Below, piece by piece: positions 61,890-64,000 of a DNA stretch of 64,000 nucleotides. The notes below the pieces were generated by a model that was given only the letters and a program-made list of their open reading frames with translations, did not search any database and was not told where the DNA came from. Origin of the DNA: Pseudomonadota bacterium (GTDB lineage: Bacteria > Pseudomonadota > Gammaproteobacteria > Burkholderiales > Burkholderiaceae_B). Position 1 is the stretch's first letter; each line of letters begins with the position of its first letter. Position numbers and translations under genes: made by a program. Location: contig JAFAEO010000004.1 of assembly GCA_023423975.1 (NCBI GenBank), forward strand, positions 1 through 64,000. Direction: 5' to 3'.

Positions 61890-62266
61890 CGCCATCTTTC
61901 CCGTATTGCGCAGCACAACGCAGTAAACCGGCAAAGTGCGGAACGATTTGGCAAGGCGGCAGTCTTATTAAAAGCAGAACGTTCGATCTGAGCAGGAGCG
62001 CAACGTTGCTCAAGCAAAATAAAGCAGAATATTAAAACAGCATATTCAAGCAAACGCATTAGCAGGAAAACGAAGTCTGAACACAGATTTGCCGCTACGA
62101 AACAAGTTTTGTTACGATTTTTTTCATATTTTCCAGGGCTGGCGCTCGCTACCCTGACCGCAAATCGGGCCATCGGGCGCGTATTCCGGGCAGCCGGCAC
62201 CCAAGTGAACAACACGATCAACTAACCATTTGAAACGGAACTTTTTAGCTTATGCGCACTCAATAT
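61890..62266. other. gap upstream of rpoH
   Basis: No gene recognised in about 380 bp. AT-rich towards rpoH, with likely promoter elements (TTGAAA at 62231-62236). Confidence 0.4.
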
Positions 62267-62293
62267 TAGCACTCAGCAACAGAGAGTGCTAAT
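62267..62293. promoter_or_regulatory. CIRCE element (HrcA operator) upstream of rpoH
   Basis: TTAGCACTC, nine bases, GAGTGCTAA: a perfect match to the CIRCE consensus. It lies 44 bp upstream of the rpoH ATG and is immediately followed by TAATATATAAG, so HrcA bound here would block the promoter or start site. Confidence 0.95.
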
Positions 62294-62337
62294 ATATAAG
62301 TACTTTGAATATTCCTTGTCAGGAGATATACAAAACC

Positions 62338-63216
62338 ATGTCAAATCAAGCGCTTACACTGCAAAACTCGATTGCCTCCGCGATTACCAATCCTGGTGCG
62401 CTGGGCACAATTGAGTCTTACATTAGTGCTGTGAATCGCATTCCCATGCTCACACCCGAGCGTGAGAAAGAATTGGGCGCGACCCTTCAGGAAAAGGGCG
62501 ATCTGAACGCTGCGCGCGAACTGATCATGTCCCATCTGCGGCTGGTTGTCTCCATTTCCCGCCAGTATCTGGGTTATGGGCTGCCCCACGCCGACCTCAT
62601 CCAGGAAGGCAATATCGGGCTCATGAAAGCGGTCAAACGTTTCGACGTGACCCGTGGCGTGCGCCTGGTGTCCTTTGCCGTGCACTGGATCAAGGCCGAA
62701 ATTCATGAATACATCATCCGCAACTGGCGGTTGGTGAAAATCGCAACCACCAAGGCGCAACGCAAACTGTTTTTCAATTTGCGCAGCATGCGTCCCGATG
62801 GTCAGACGCTCACGCCGGAGCATATCGAAGGCATCGCCTCCAAACTTAACGTGCGCCCTGAAGACGTCAGCGAAATGGAAGTACGCCTGACCGGTCGTGA
62901 CATGTCGCTTGAATCGCAAGACGACGACAACGATGATTTCGCGCCCATTTCCTATCTGTCCGACGAAGGCGAGCAGGAACCCGGCACGGTACTGGACCGT
63001 CGGGCTCATGACGATATGCAGGGCACCGGCGTCTCCAATGCGCTGGCTGTCCTGGATCCCCGCTCCCGTCGCATTATTGAGGCGCGTTGGTTGCAGGACG
63101 AAGGTGACGGCTCTACCCTGCATGAGCTGGCCGATGAGTTCGGCGTGTCGGCCGAACGTATCCGTCAGATTGAATCGGCCGCGCTCAAAAAAATGCGTGG
63201 CGCATTTGCCGCCTGA
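62338..63216 (+). CDS. rpoH: RNA polymerase heat-shock sigma factor RpoH
   Basis: 292 residues from ATG 62338, with AGGAGA upstream. Sigma regions are clear: 1.2 (NRIPMLTPEREKELG), 2 (HLRLVVSISRQYLGYGLPHADLIQEGNIGLMKAVKRFD), the RpoH box QRKLFFNLR at 141-149, and 4.2 (STLHELADEFGVSAERIRQIESAALKKMR). It directs transcription of heat-shock genes such as hslVU in this window. A CIRCE element controls it, joining the HrcA and sigma-32 circuits. Confidence 0.97.
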   Translation: MSNQALTLQNSIASAITNPGALGTIESYISAVNRIPMLTPEREKELGATLQEKGDLNAARELIMSHLRLVVSISRQYLGYGLPHADLIQEGNIGLMKAVKRFDVTRGVRLVSFAVHWIKAEIHEYIIRNWRLVKIATTKAQRKLFFNLRSMRPDGQTLTPEHIEGIASKLNVRPEDVSEMEVRLTGRDMSLESQDDDNDDFAPISYLSDEGEQEPGTVLDRRAHDDMQGTGVSNALAVLDPRSRRIIEARWLQDEGDGSTLHELADEFGVSAERIRQIESAALKKMRGAFAA

Positions 63217-63260
63217 TGTCATCACACCATTAGCCATCACGCTGCTTGCAGCAGGCAAAA

Positions 63261-63285
63261 AAAGGGCACCGCAGCGGTGCCCTTT
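63261..63285 (+). terminator. terminator after rpoH
   Basis: AAAGGGCACC pairs with GGTGCCCTTT around a GC loop, followed by GCTTTT. It lies 44 bp after the rpoH stop. Confidence 0.85.
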
Positions 63286-63390
63286 GCTTTTCCAGCAAAT
63301 AAATTTCCGATGCGTAACCATCTGAAATATTCGGGATGAAACTGCCGGAACTTCCTCATGAACGGTTTGACTAATTCCTATGATTCGCTC

Positions 63391-63498
63391 ATCCCTGTCC
63401 TAGACACATGTTCGGATCCGTCCGTTTCTGCTTCTCCTCTTTCCCCTCCCCTTTGAAACGGATGTTAAGGGTGCTTCTTGATGAAGCACCTTTTTTTT
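63391..63498 (+). ncRNA. candidate CU-rich small RNA
   Basis: A strong terminator (GGTGCTTC 63470-63477 with GAAGCACC 63483-63490, then eight T) lies 280 bp after rpoH, beyond rpoH's own terminator, with no gene to serve. Just upstream, TCCGTTTC (63421-63428) pairs with GAAACGGA (63455-63462), extendable to 10 pairs, leaving a 26-base loop (63429-63454) with no A and one G that contains CTCCTC and CCCCTCCCC. Such loops are typical of sRNAs that target ribosome sites. A -10-like TATGAT is at 63379-63384. The 5' end is estimated. Confidence 0.55.
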
Positions 63499-63577
63499 GC
63501 CTGCGTCAAAAATATCAGTCTGCACAAAAACATATCCGGGTATAGTTGATTTCCGCCGCACCAGAATATGTTCTCGC

Positions 63578-64000
63578 ATGGAAATCCAATACTTCGTATT
63601 TGCACTGGCCGGGCTGCTGACGATTGCCTGTTTTATGCCCTCTCTGGCAAGCCGGCTGGGTTTGCCGCATACCGTCACGCTCGCAATTCTGGGGGGCGCA
63701 TTAGGACTGATCGTTCAGGCCAATGGCGTTCACTTGCCCTTTATCGGCGATTTCCTGCATGCCCTGCACGGGTTCTCCATTTCTTCCCAGACCTTTCTGA
63801 TTGTCTTCCTGCCCATCTTGCTGTTTGAAACATCCATGGCGATGAATGTACGTCGCATTATGGTCGACATCAGCCCGATACTGACCATGGCGATTGTGGC
63901 TGTTCTGGTCTGTACTGTGAGCGTCGGCATGGTCATGGCCGAGTTCTCAGGCTACAGCCTGGCCGTGTGCCTGCTGCTCGGCGCTATCGTGGCCACTACT
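63578..64000 (+). CDS. Na+/H+ antiporter, CPA1 family, N-terminal part
   Basis: Frame open from ATG 63578 to the window end (141 codons), so the gene is cut by the edge. Predicted helices match CPA1 exchangers: MEIQYFVFALAGLLTIACFMPSLASRLGLPHTV, then TLAILGGALGLIVQ, and the family motif FLIVFLPILLFETSMAMN, which corresponds to the LPPLLFE-type stretch. The following helix and LLLGAIVATT (usually before the S/T-D-P motif) agree. It would exchange sodium or potassium for protons. Confidence 0.85.
   Translation, partial: MEIQYFVFALAGLLTIACFMPSLASRLGLPHTVTLAILGGALGLIVQANGVHLPFIGDFLHALHGFSISSQTFLIVFLPILLFETSMAMNVRRIMVDISPILTMAIVAVLVCTVSVGMVMAEFSGYSLAVCLLLGAIVATT

Overview
The window reads as a contiguous piece of a betaproteobacterial chromosome of the order Burkholderiales. 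Gene order (gltBD next to mlaFEDAC, an ABC pair, ibaG, murA, hisGDBHAFIE, tatABC; petABC-sspA-sspB; metK-lpxL-dapF-DUF484-xerC; dksA-hslV-hslU) matches what I know of Alcaligenaceae such as Bordetella, Achromobacter and Advenella. The family call rests on synteny and protein style; genus is not decidable by eye. Gene starts were moved to internal ATG codons where a Shine-Dalgarno sequence or family start supports it.

Layout. (1) 1-6522: a type VI secretion (T6SS) effector module on the + strand: end of a VgrG spike gene, three tandem 288-residue membrane-anchored ankyrin-like proteins (probable immunity proteins, exactly 936 bp apart), a class 3 lipase effector, a DUF2169 adaptor and a DUF4150 PAAR-like tip. 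(2) 6523-11056: methyl-cycle genes on the - strand (metK, ahcY with an SAH riboswitch, a small membrane protein, metF). (3) 10997-12107: a gene-poor gap with a likely 22-residue membrane peptide. (4) 12108-15655: lpxL, dapF, DUF484, xerC. (5) 15684-20547: zinc homeostasis: znuB, znuC and a small unknown membrane protein divergent from zur, then a His-rich COG0523 GTPase and a DksA lacking three of four zinc-finger cysteines. (6) 20565-22551: hslVU behind a sigma-32-type promoter. (7) 22645-25755: CusF-like protein, cobalamin adenosyltransferase, LysR regulator with a divergent carboxymuconolactone-decarboxylase-family gene, tRNA-Thr. (8) 25956-32903: sspB, sspA, petCBA (cytochrome bc1), mscL, Nif3 protein, HtrA-type protease. 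(9) 33387-48293: one long - strand array running mlaFEDAC, ABC exporter, ibaG, murA, his operon, tatABC. (10) 48476-64000: gltBD, dbpA, glpK, an LTA-synthase-like sulfatase, a catalytically dead RAYT-like protein, fghA, rpoH behind a perfect CIRCE element, a candidate CU-rich small RNA, and the start of a CPA1-type antiporter.

Most genes are housekeeping. The parts most worth a second look are the T6SS module with its mosaic immunity array, the candidate small RNA after rpoH, the dead transposase-fold protein, the tiny membrane peptide beside metK, and the zinc cluster. Heat-shock control appears twice: a sigma-32 promoter at hslV and a HrcA operator at rpoH itself.
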